Positions 30,899 through 39,289 of a stretch of 49,207 nt of DNA are shown one piece after another; within the stretch, counting starts at the first letter, position 1; each line of letters opens with the position of its first letter. The DNA lies in the IMG/VR virus record IMGVR_UViG_3300046734_000098, positions 1 through 49,207 of that record; one strand, given 5' to 3'. Origin of the DNA: a virus. The notes beneath the pieces are model-generated. The model was given only the letters and a program-made list of their open reading frames with translations. It had not been told where the DNA came from and ran no database searches. Both the position numbers and the translations under genes were made by a program.

Positions 30899-31183
30899 GT
30901 GGTGGTGGCTGTAATGATTCCAGATTCGCGCCTTGAGCGCATAGAAGAAAAGTTAGATAAATTATCTGATACAGTCTCTGATTTAGCACGTATTGAAGAG
31001 CGTATGTTGTCTGTATTTAAAAGACTTGATAGACACGAAAAAAGGTTGGACGATCAAGAAGATGATTTAAAAGATTTAAGTAACAGTGTCCTTTTAAATT
31101 CTAAAACAAGTAGTAGTATTGAACGCTTGTTTTGGGTTATTATTACAGCAACAGCCTCTGTGGTTGTTTATATGTTTAAATAG
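30899..31183 (+). CDS. coiled-coil protein with C-terminal membrane anchor, 94 aa
   Basis: Long heptad-rich coiled coil (LERIEEKLDKLSDTVSDLAR, FKRLDRHEKRLDDQEDDLKD) followed by one transmembrane helix (LFWVIITATASVVVYMF). This layout is seen in small phage lysis proteins. Start uncertain: GTG codons at 30899 or 30902, or ATG at 30914. Confidence 0.65.
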   Translation: MVVAVMIPDSRLERIEEKLDKLSDTVSDLARIEERMLSVFKRLDRHEKRLDDQEDDLKDLSNSVLLNSKTSSSIERLFWVIITATASVVVYMFK

Positions 31184-31194
31184 GAGAAAATTTT

Positions 31195-31575
31195 ATGAAA
31201 TACTTTCTTATGTTTTTAGCTTTCTTTGTAGGCTCTGCGTATGCAGAAACTGTTATCAACTATGATGATGGTTCTACATATACTCTAGAAGATGGTCAAG
31301 AGATTTACATCGCTAGTGAAGCTAGTACTTTGTTTACGCGTAAATTAATGAATAACAAAAATACTTTATTCTATGCTCAAAAGCCTTGGTCAACGCGTGA
31401 TTATGTTCCAGATGAAGACGGAACTGACGATATGACGGTAGGGTCACACGCATGGTGCGAAGCCTATGTGCCGTGGCACGAAGGTTACACGTTTAATATG
31501 CAGGCGTGGCAAAGGTTCTGTGACACCAATAGTGATGGTGTTTACGACGAAAACGATGCTCGCTGGGAAGGCTGA
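31195..31575 (+). CDS. secreted protein with signal peptide, 126 aa
   Basis: Clear signal peptide (MKYFLMFLAFFVGSAYA, cleavage after AYA). Two Cys frame an aromatic segment (CEAYVPWHEGYTFNMQ...FC), and the C-terminus has a calcium-binding-like loop DTNSDGVYDEND. Strong AGGAG site. Located in the lysis cassette, so a periplasmic role in lysis is possible. Confidence 0.7.
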   Translation: MKYFLMFLAFFVGSAYAETVINYDDGSTYTLEDGQEIYIASEASTLFTRKLMNNKNTLFYAQKPWSTRDYVPDEDGTDDMTVGSHAWCEAYVPWHEGYTFNMQAWQRFCDTNSDGVYDENDARWEG

Positions 31576-31580
31576 GTAAA

Positions 31581-31976
31581 ATGTTAGAAATGCTAGTAGG
31601 CCCGATTACGGGCCTTTTAGACAAGTTCATTCCTGATGCGGATGAAAAAGCGAGGTTGGCTCATGAAATTTCTACAATGGCTACAAGACACGCCCATGAA
31701 TTGGCTAAAGAACAAATATCAATTAATCGTGAAGAAGCTAAACACTCTAGTATCTTTGTGTCTGGATGGCGTCCAGCGACAGGTTGGATTTGTGTTGCCG
31801 GTATGGGGTTTAATTTTATTATCGTGCCTATCGGTAACTTTGGTTGTGCTTTGGCTGGTATAGATGTTGTCATGCCTAATTTAGATATCTCTGAAATGAT
31901 GCCAGTACTTTTAGGTATGTTGGGCTTAGGAGCTATGAGAACTGTAGAGAAAACTAAAAAAGTCGCTAGAGACTAG
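31581..31976 (+). CDS. holin-like protein (GTA_holin_3TM type)
   Basis: 131 residues. Charged helical N-terminus with HAHELAKEQISINREEAKH, then WRPATGWICVAGMGFNFIIV and further hydrophobic segments (NFGCALAGIDVVM, MMPVLLGMLGLGAM). This is the pattern of the 3-TM holins related to gene-transfer-agent holins. It would open the inner membrane to time lysis; the M15 peptidase follows at once. Confidence 0.75.
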   Translation: MLEMLVGPITGLLDKFIPDADEKARLAHEISTMATRHAHELAKEQISINREEAKHSSIFVSGWRPATGWICVAGMGFNFIIVPIGNFGCALAGIDVVMPNLDISEMMPVLLGMLGLGAMRTVEKTKKVARD

Positions 31977-31977
31977 A

Positions 31978-32337
31978 ATGAGTTACTTTACAAAAGAAGA
32001 GTTGAGTTGTCAACACTGTGGTACTTATAAGTTTGATGACGAATTTTTAAAGGTTTTAAATAACATTAGAGAAGAATGTAATTTTCCTTTTGTTATTAGC
32101 TCTGGTTACAGATGTGTTGAACACCCTATAGAGGCTTCTAAAAGTCGCGTAGGCGCACATACAACAGGGTGTGCAGTTGATATAGCTGTAAGCGGAGATA
32201 AAGCTTTAAAGGTTCTTGAGGTCGCCATGAAGCATGGTGTAAAAAGAATAGGTGTTAATCAAAAAGGAAAAGGACGATTTATACACTTAGATATGGCAGA
32301 AGAAGTTTTTCCATCTCCTGCAATCTGGTCGTACTGA
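31978..32337 (+). CDS. endolysin, peptidase M15 family
   Basis: 119 residues, a compact M15 (D-Ala-D-Ala carboxypeptidase type) domain. Zinc ligands H61 and D68 are in GAHTTGCAVD and H103 in RFIHLD. It would cut peptide cross-links of peptidoglycan at lysis. No signal peptide, so export depends on the holin-like protein encoded immediately upstream. Confidence 0.9.
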   Translation: MSYFTKEELSCQHCGTYKFDDEFLKVLNNIREECNFPFVISSGYRCVEHPIEASKSRVGAHTTGCAVDIAVSGDKALKVLEVAMKHGVKRIGVNQKGKGRFIHLDMAEEVFPSPAIWSY

Positions 32338-32348
32338 GGAATATATAA

Positions 32349-35300
32349 ATGGCGCGAACAAAAAGAAAGAATCGTAGAAAGGTTTATAAAACCCGAAAGC
32401 CAAGGCGCGAAGGTTTTCCTCTTGGTGGAATGCCGGGGGGAGACGGTATGATGAGAGCCGCTTACCAAGGCTGGCTTGAAGTAGGAAACAAAGGTACTTA
32501 CCAGCAGTGGTTGGATACTATTGGTCGAAATGTCGGTGGTAGTGGTAGTGGTATTACACCAATCACTGGGAATAGGGGTGACTATACGCCAAATCTTTCA
32601 GGCTTTGATCCTACTGACTATGCTACTTTAACACAAGAAGAACGTATTCAGCAATTAATAGATAGACAAGGTATGACTAAAGATGAAGCTATAGCGAATC
32701 AACAAGCGTCTTTAGATAAAGGTTTTGATATAAATCAAGATGGCGTTGTTTCCGGTGAAGAGTTTGCAGATTTAAGAGATGCTGGAATGACTATACGAGC
32801 AGGACAAGCTGGATTTGACCCCGCCAAATTTACTTCTGATAAAAGAGGCTCTATTGGCTATGATCCTGCAAAGGGTTTTGCAACCAAGCCTTCTGATATA
32901 CCCGTGCCAGTTATTGAAAAAACTGAACCAATTAAATATGAAACAATTCCAAGTCAGCCTATTCCAGAAGAAGCGATCCTAGACGAATCTAAAGTTTTTA
33001 TTGAAACAAAAGAAGATAAAGATAAAGACGAAGAAGGTCGTGATGGTGCTAGGCGTGGCGGTATTCGTTATGCGGCTCAAACAGGCGGTAGGATGATGAG
33101 CCCTCAAGCACTCGCAGATATGAAAAAATTACAGGTCGAACAAAGTAAAAAAGATGCGTCTATGCCTCCCCCACCCGGAATGCAACAAGGCGCTCTATTA
33201 CCTACAACAGCAGGGCCAAGGCCAAGGCCAAGGCCACCAGAAACAAGCGCTGTGATGCCGCCTCCTCCCGGAATGCAACAGGGCGCTCGAATACCCACAA
33301 CGGGGGGGCCAAGGCCAGCATCGCCAGAAACAAGCACTGTGATGCCGCCTCCTCCAACAGAAGTAACAATACCTGTTGAACCAACACCGCCTAGCGTAGA
33401 CCCAACACTTACAGAGTCAGGTGTTGCTCAAGCTGGACTTACAGACGTAGATGCGCCTAATACTGTAGAAGTCGATACGTATGAGGCAACACTTATTGAT
33501 GAGGCAAATGTACCAACTGTCGAAGCACAGCAAGGCACACTCAGCGAAGGCGCTATTGCTCAGTTTCAACCACAGACTTTAACTGAAAGGGCTGTAGCGG
33601 CAGGAAGAGATGCCGCACAAGAGCAAGCGGCACTAGCAGAAGCCGCACAGTACGAAATTTCTGACGGTGCTTATGTTGATAAAGTCACGGGCAAGACTAC
33701 AGAGGTTGCACCTACCAAAGAAGCAGAAGTTGCTCAACGTAGAGCAATTATTGGAAAAGCCGCTGAAGATGCAGAAGCCGCTCAGATTTTAGAAACTTTA
33801 AATTATGAGGCCGCACAGGTTCGTGCAGTAAAAGGCACAGCGGCTAAAGGTGCGGCGGCAGACATGGTTGCAGAAGTTGGAGAGCTTCCTCCAGAAATTA
33901 GCGCAACCATCGTTGAAGATCCTCAAACTGTTGAAGCTCAAATAGATGACGAACCTATAGAAATACAAGCGGCTGTAGCGGCTTTACCGACAGAGGCTCT
34001 TGTATCTTCACAGATGGAGACACTGCTTGGAGGCATTGAAGATGGTGAAGTTCCTGTATGGGCTAGACCAGCAGTAGAACAAGTAAATAGAATGCTAGAG
34101 CAAAGAGGCTTGACGGCTTCTACCGTAGGCCGTGATGCACTTTTAAATTCTATTATTCAAAGTGCTATGCCTATTGCTCAGTCTAATGCACAAGCACTAC
34201 AGCAAAGGTCTGCTCAGAACCTCTCAAACGAGCAACAAGCCAATGTACAGCAAGCTAACTTAGACGCACAGCGGAGGCTACAAAACACCGCTAATCGTCA
34301 GACAGCGGCCTCTCAGACGGCTCAGATGGCACAGCAAATGTCAGTGCTTCAGAGTCAGTTTGCACAGGACGCAATGATTGCTACTGCGGCTCAAGCACAG
34401 CAGACTAGAATGGCGAACCTTCAGAATCGTCAGCAATCAGCAATACAAAATGTTCAGAACCAACAGGCCATCAATGCTCAAAACTTGGGTAACGAACAGC
34501 AGACTGAATTAGCTAATCTTCAGTTTGAGTTCCAAACTAATGCGGCGAATATGTCTGCTGAGAATCAGTCACGGCTTGTTGAGATGCAAACTGCCGCAGA
34601 CTTTCTTGCTAAGAATGCAGGCTTCAAGCAACAGATGGAGTTGGCAAACCTTAGTAACGAACAGCAAATGGAACTTGCAAATCTGACTGCTTTGAATCAA
34701 GCAAGCTCAGAAAATCTGACGGCTGAACAACAAACAAGACTTGCAAATCTTGATTCTCGTATGAAAACTAATATGCTTCAGGCTCAGATTGCAAGTCAAA
34801 TGAATCTTGCTCAATTAAGTGTAGATCAGCAACGCGCTGTTCAAAATGCTTCAATGGTTGCAAAAGTGGATCTGGCGCAGTTTAGTGCAGAACAACAGGT
34901 TGCTATGGCTAACAGCAAGTTTATGCAGTCTATGACTATGCAAGATTTAAATAATCGTCAACAGGCGGCTATGCAAAATGCGGCGGCAATGGCGTCTTTA
35001 GATCTTACTAATGCTAATAACCAAACAAGAATTGCCTCTCAAAATGCTCAAGCCTTTTTGCAGATGGACATGACAAACTTAAACAACCGTCAACAGGCGG
35101 CAGTACTTGATGCTCAAATGATGCAACAAACTTTGTTGTCTAATCAGTCTATGGACAACGCATCAAAACAATTTAATGCTCAAAGTACAAATCAAATTAA
35201 TCAATTTAATGAAAGTCTGGCGGCACAAATAAGACAGTTTAATGCTCAACAAGCAAATGCTATGTCGCAGTACAATGCTGATGCACTTAATAGACAAAAG

Positions 35301-35807
35301 CTTGCTGACTTAGATGCAGAAACACGCATAACAACTACTCAGATTGGTGCTGATGCTCAAGTACAAAGTGCTGGAATAGGCGCTAGTGCGGCTGTGGAAG
35401 CCGCTGGTATTAGAGCATCATCTGCGGCTTCAATTGCAAACGCCCAGATAGCCGCAAACCGCGAACAGTTTAATGCTCAAAATGCTTTTATTGTTTCTCA
35501 GTCTGCTGTTGAATATGAACGTAAAACAAACATGATGAACACTGCCGCTGAAAATGAAATGAATAAACTGAATGCTCAACAACAGTTTCAGTTGACTGCA
35601 ATGAGTTATGAGTCAGACCTTTTAGCGGCTAGAGATGAGTCGGCATATTTAAGGCAGTCTTTTGAAAATGATAAAGCATTAAACACACAACTTTACATTG
35701 CGGCAATTGGTAATGAAACAGCCGCTAGTAATGAGTCAAATACTAATATTAATAACTTGTTGCAACTTGCTTCAGGCATATTTTCAGGCGGCGCTGGAGG
35801 GCCTTAA
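32349..35807 (+). CDS. large Gln/Asn/Ala-rich internal virion protein
   Basis: 1152 residues. Basic N-terminus (ARTKRKNRRKVYKTRKPRR), a calcium-binding-like loop DINQDGVVSGEE, and a Pro-rich segment with three MPPPP units (33160-33360) including PRPRPRP from a ccaagg repeat. About 500 residues of helix follow, with repeated NLxNRQQAA/NLSNEQQxxLA units. Such long Q/N-rich helical proteins occur in the ejection-protein region of marine podoviruses. Internal core or ejected protein is the best guess. Confidence 0.65.
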   Translation: MARTKRKNRRKVYKTRKPRREGFPLGGMPGGDGMMRAAYQGWLEVGNKGTYQQWLDTIGRNVGGSGSGITPITGNRGDYTPNLSGFDPTDYATLTQEERIQQLIDRQGMTKDEAIANQQASLDKGFDINQDGVVSGEEFADLRDAGMTIRAGQAGFDPAKFTSDKRGSIGYDPAKGFATKPSDIPVPVIEKTEPIKYETIPSQPIPEEAILDESKVFIETKEDKDKDEEGRDGARRGGIRYAAQTGGRMMSPQALADMKKLQVEQSKKDASMPPPPGMQQGALLPTTAGPRPRPRPPETSAVMPPPPGMQQGARIPTTGGPRPASPETSTVMPPPPTEVTIPVEPTPPSVDPTLTESGVAQAGLTDVDAPNTVEVDTYEATLIDEANVPTVEAQQGTLSEGAIAQFQPQTLTERAVAAGRDAAQEQAALAEAAQYEISDGAYVDKVTGKTTEVAPTKEAEVAQRRAIIGKAAEDAEAAQILETLNYEAAQVRAVKGTAAKGAAADMVAEVGELPPEISATIVEDPQTVEAQIDDEPIEIQAAVAALPTEALVSSQMETLLGGIEDGEVPVWARPAVEQVNRMLEQRGLTASTVGRDALLNSIIQSAMPIAQSNAQALQQRSAQNLSNEQQANVQQANLDAQRRLQNTANRQTAASQTAQMAQQMSVLQSQFAQDAMIATAAQAQQTRMANLQNRQQSAIQNVQNQQAINAQNLGNEQQTELANLQFEFQTNAANMSAENQSRLVEMQTAADFLAKNAGFKQQMELANLSNEQQMELANLTALNQASSENLTAEQQTRLANLDSRMKTNMLQAQIASQMNLAQLSVDQQRAVQNASMVAKVDLAQFSAEQQVAMANSKFMQSMTMQDLNNRQQAAMQNAAAMASLDLTNANNQTRIASQNAQAFLQMDMTNLNNRQQAAVLDAQMMQQTLLSNQSMDNASKQFNAQSTNQINQFNESLAAQIRQFNAQQANAMSQYNADALNRQKLADLDAETRITTTQIGADAQVQSAGIGASAAVEAAGIRASSAASIANAQIAANREQFNAQNAFIVSQSAVEYERKTNMMNTAAENEMNKLNAQQQFQLTAMSYESDLLAARDESAYLRQSFENDKALNTQLYIAAIGNETAASNESNTNINNLLQLASGIFSGGAGGP

Positions 35808-35809
35808 TT

Positions 35810-36970
35810 ATGGGATTCTTTAAAAAGATTTTTAAAGGCATAAAAAAGGTCTTTAAGAAAATCGGTAAGGCAGTCAAAAGTGTCTTCAAAAAGGTTGGTA
35901 AGTTCATGGGCAAGATTGGCATTGTAGGCCAATTAGGTTTGGCGCTTATTATGCCTTATGCGCTACCGGCATTAGGAGGACTAGCCACCGGCATGATGGG
36001 TACACAGGTCGGTGGGTTCTTAGGCTCTGCTATTAAAGGTGCTGGACACTTTCTTAATGCCGCAGTTAAGGTAGGTACTCGTGTTGGATCAGCGTTCAAG
36101 TCAGTAACGTCTGCTGTTACAGACACTATTGGGAATATGGTGGGGGCTACTGTCAATACAATACCGGGCGCTGGAGATTTTATTAAAGGTATTACAGGCG
36201 GTAACATTGATATTACTAGTAAAACTTTTTCAAGTGCGTGGGACGCTACTCAAAATGCTTGGAGCAATGCAGGCGACAGTTTAGGTAATTTGTTTTCTAA
36301 GTCTACGTTTGATTCCTCTATGAATAAATTTGGACTAGATAAAATGTCTCCACCCAGTGCCGTTATCTCTGAAGGAGAAATGTTAATTGATGCTTCTCCT
36401 GTACAGCAAGAAGGTGCTTTTGCCGCACTAGCTCCTGAACAAACAGGTGCTTTAGCTAGTCCCGTTGGTACAACAGGCAGTACAATTGTAGAGGGTGGCG
36501 GTATAAAATTACAACCCGGAGATGCTATTACTCAGACTACGCCAGAAAGTCTTCTGGGCGCTCCTGTTACAGAAGTAGCTCCTATGTCTAAAGCCGCACA
36601 ACTAGGCGCAAAAGCTAAAGATGTATTAGCCAGCCAAGGTGTTGAATTGTCTACAGCAGGGGCATTTAATATAGCCCAGCAATATGTAGAAGCAAGGGAT
36701 TTGCGGAAACAGCAAGAAGACATGATGAAAAATGTGCAAAACCCCATGCTACAGTTTGTTGATTTTAGTGCTTTGCAAACGAGTCCTATTCAAACTTCCC
36801 CCGGACTATCAACTGCTAATCTAACACCCGCATCAGGTTGGGACTACTTCAATCAAATCCAAGACGATATTTTAAACTCAAACTATAACAACATTTATGC
36901 TGAAGGATATTATGGCGCTCCTAGCTTACAGGCTGGGCTTTCAATGGCTTATCAGGAGTTGAATCAATGA
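35810..36970 (+). CDS. virion protein with cationic amphipathic N-terminus, 386 aa
   Basis: The first 36 residues (GFFKKIFKGIKKVFKKIGKA...) carry Lys about every three or four positions between Phe, Ile and Val, as in membrane-active peptides. A hydrophobic Gly/Ala segment follows (IVGQLGLALIMPYALPALGG), then a Ser/Thr-rich soluble body. With the neighbouring giant proteins, this suggests an ejected protein that inserts in the host membrane during DNA entry. GGAGG site just upstream. Confidence 0.65.
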   Translation: MGFFKKIFKGIKKVFKKIGKAVKSVFKKVGKFMGKIGIVGQLGLALIMPYALPALGGLATGMMGTQVGGFLGSAIKGAGHFLNAAVKVGTRVGSAFKSVTSAVTDTIGNMVGATVNTIPGAGDFIKGITGGNIDITSKTFSSAWDATQNAWSNAGDSLGNLFSKSTFDSSMNKFGLDKMSPPSAVISEGEMLIDASPVQQEGAFAALAPEQTGALASPVGTTGSTIVEGGGIKLQPGDAITQTTPESLLGAPVTEVAPMSKAAQLGAKAKDVLASQGVELSTAGAFNIAQQYVEARDLRKQQEDMMKNVQNPMLQFVDFSALQTSPIQTSPGLSTANLTPASGWDYFNQIQDDILNSNYNNIYAEGYYGAPSLQAGLSMAYQELNQ

Positions 36971-37551
36971 ACGAAGATATTCTAAACATTAACTTAGAGC
37001 GTAGGTTTCCTGTAGCGGGAATGAGCCTGACTACAGACCCCGACAGTCCTATGCCTCATGATAGACCTCCAGAGTTTACAAATCTTCATAAGGCTTTGAA
37101 CTATATCTTTGAAAATGCTATTGAAGAAGAAAATTATTCTAGGTTTATTAAGTTAATGGCTGATGGCTTCCCACTTATGGAAGTTGTACAAACTGTTTTG
37201 TTTGGTGGCTTTTACGAAGGTAAGTGGACATTTCAGCTAATGAACCTTTTGATTGAGCCAACAACATATATTTTCTTGGCGCTGTGCGAAAGGGCTGATA
37301 TAGATCCGACATTCTTTAGAGATGATTTAGAAGATGACCTAGATGAAGAAGAGTCTCTTGGCTCATCCTTTGCAGAAGTAAAAGGCCGTCAAGTACAGAC
37401 AGATCTGGAACAAACTAAAAAAGCTATGCCAAGCTTAGACCAACGGATGCAAGCACAGATTGAGGCAATACCTCAAGAAACAGTTGACAGTTTGTTGTCT
37501 AAGAACATGGGGCCACAAGAAGGTAACCTTTCAGATAATACAGGTAGATAA
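36967..37551 (+). CDS. hypothetical virion-region protein, 194 aa
   Basis: Not recognised by name. Middle segment FPLMEVVQTVLFGGFYEGKW then LMNLLIEPTTYIFLALCE is hydrophobic and conserved-looking; the C-terminal third is acidic and Gln-rich. Overlaps the previous gene by 4 nt (ATGA), so it is co-translated with the ejection-type proteins. Confidence 0.65.
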   Translation: MNEDILNINLERRFPVAGMSLTTDPDSPMPHDRPPEFTNLHKALNYIFENAIEEENYSRFIKLMADGFPLMEVVQTVLFGGFYEGKWTFQLMNLLIEPTTYIFLALCERADIDPTFFRDDLEDDLDEEESLGSSFAEVKGRQVQTDLEQTKKAMPSLDQRMQAQIEAIPQETVDSLLSKNMGPQEGNLSDNTGR

Positions 37552-37553
37552 TA

Positions 37554-39275
37554 ATGGTTGATTTTACTCAAAACCCTTTAGAGAACGCACAGTCGCTTTT
37601 ACAAGAGACTCGTCAAAACCGCAGACGGCAAGAAAGAAACGATACTACGGGTATGCTTTTTAATCTTGCAGGCCAAGTAATTGGTAATGTTATGCAGGGC
37701 CGACAAGAAGAAAAGTATAATAGATTTATGAATCAAGAAAGTGTTCTTGGTGAAAGGTCTATTGTACGTTCTGCTGTTGACAAGGCTCAGAAAGTTGCTG
37801 AAAGAGGCAAACTAGCATCAAGCTATGAGGGCGGTAAAGAGGCTTACTTTCTTAATGAACTTACTCAGCTATACACGGCTAAATTAAATACTAATCTTAG
37901 TAAAGATAATAAGTACTATGATCAAGCTGATGTTGGCAAGCTCGCACAGAAAATGGCGGCTGAAAGTGTAGGAGACTACATCAATGCTTTTGATGAGCAG
38001 TTAGGCTACGCACAAAGTGTCCTTACAACTACAGGCGGTGATCGTTTAGCCTATGCAAAGTCTTTACGAGATGCTTCTGGTGTTGATCTGGGTGTAATGG
38101 GTCGAGGCATGAGAAAGCTTACGTCTTATTTTTTAGATGAAGATGATCGTAATACAGACGGGGCATTATATCGTAGTGTTACATCATCAGAAATTTATAG
38201 AACTTCTAAAGAATTTCAAGAGAATTTTGATAAGTACTATACTAAAACAGGTAGCGCCTTAGTATCTGATAGAGTCGCACAATGGGAAAGCGATCCAAAG
38301 AATAAAGAAATGCTAAGAAAGGCCGCATTAAATAGCGAAATAGAAAGCCTAGATTTAGGAGATGGTCTTGGGGCTATATCCCGGCTTGTTTTTAGAGCGC
38401 CTAACGGTTCTTTTGCAGGATACAGCGAAATAGATGAGTCAATGAATCTTGGTTCTCCAGAAACGGCAATAGGAAATAAAGGCCGCAAAATGGGTGTGGA
38501 TATGGCGGCTACATACATACAAGAAATTGTTAGTGTGGCTGATCAAGATACAACAGCTTCGTTAAATACTATGATAGAAAATAGAAAGACGGGTAACTCT
38601 TCTATTGATAAAGCTTTTACCAAGACTCTTGGAAACACATTAAGTTTTTATGAGCAAGGAATGTATAATAGTTATGATACGTCTGTTATTCCAGAGGCTC
38701 GTCTTAAATCAATTGTTGCTAGGGCTATTGCTATTGATGCAAAAGAACATGAGAACAGCCTGAGATTATCAAAAGGGAACGAAGCAGAAGGACGCATTAC
38801 AGATAATCCTGTCTTGACCTATATGGCGGCAGTTGAAGAATATGAGGATGTAGATGACATACCAGAAGAATTTAGAGTACAGATAAATAGGCGTGTTCAG
38901 GAGTATGTTGCACAAGACTTACCGGGATCTGCAAGTCCTGCTCGTGTAGAAGAAGCAATTGATTTTGTAGGTCGCGTAGGCGGTGTAGGTGGAAGTGATT
39001 TTGCCGACTTTGAAATCGGAAAGCTTCCAGTTTTAGAAGCTCTGGAACTTGCAAGGGCGCAAGCAACAGTTAGGTTACAGTTTAAAAATCAAAAACTGGC
39101 TGAAAAACTTCCTGAAAATATGACATTCCCTGAATATTTAAGAACTAATAAAGATGCTCAAGCAGAAATACAGGCTATGTTAAGAAAAACATCACAACAA
39201 AAGGCGTCAGATGCTCAAGCGGAATTTTTGGCTGGCCCTAGAGCAAGACCCTTTATCCAATACTCTGGAATTTAA
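37554..39275 (+). CDS. putative internal virion protein, 573 aa
   Basis: Helical, hydrophilic protein: ENAQSLLQETRQNRRRQERN at the N-terminus, a YINAFDEQLGYAQSVLTTTG centre and a Lys/Gln-rich end. Size and position between other large helical proteins suggest a core or ejection protein; no known domain seen. Confidence 0.65.
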   Translation: MVDFTQNPLENAQSLLQETRQNRRRQERNDTTGMLFNLAGQVIGNVMQGRQEEKYNRFMNQESVLGERSIVRSAVDKAQKVAERGKLASSYEGGKEAYFLNELTQLYTAKLNTNLSKDNKYYDQADVGKLAQKMAAESVGDYINAFDEQLGYAQSVLTTTGGDRLAYAKSLRDASGVDLGVMGRGMRKLTSYFLDEDDRNTDGALYRSVTSSEIYRTSKEFQENFDKYYTKTGSALVSDRVAQWESDPKNKEMLRKAALNSEIESLDLGDGLGAISRLVFRAPNGSFAGYSEIDESMNLGSPETAIGNKGRKMGVDMAATYIQEIVSVADQDTTASLNTMIENRKTGNSSIDKAFTKTLGNTLSFYEQGMYNSYDTSVIPEARLKSIVARAIAIDAKEHENSLRLSKGNEAEGRITDNPVLTYMAAVEEYEDVDDIPEEFRVQINRRVQEYVAQDLPGSASPARVEEAIDFVGRVGGVGGSDFADFEIGKLPVLEALELARAQATVRLQFKNQKLAEKLPENMTFPEYLRTNKDAQAEIQAMLRKTSQQKASDAQAEFLAGPRARPFIQYSGI

Positions 39276-39289
39276 TATAGGTATTTTTA

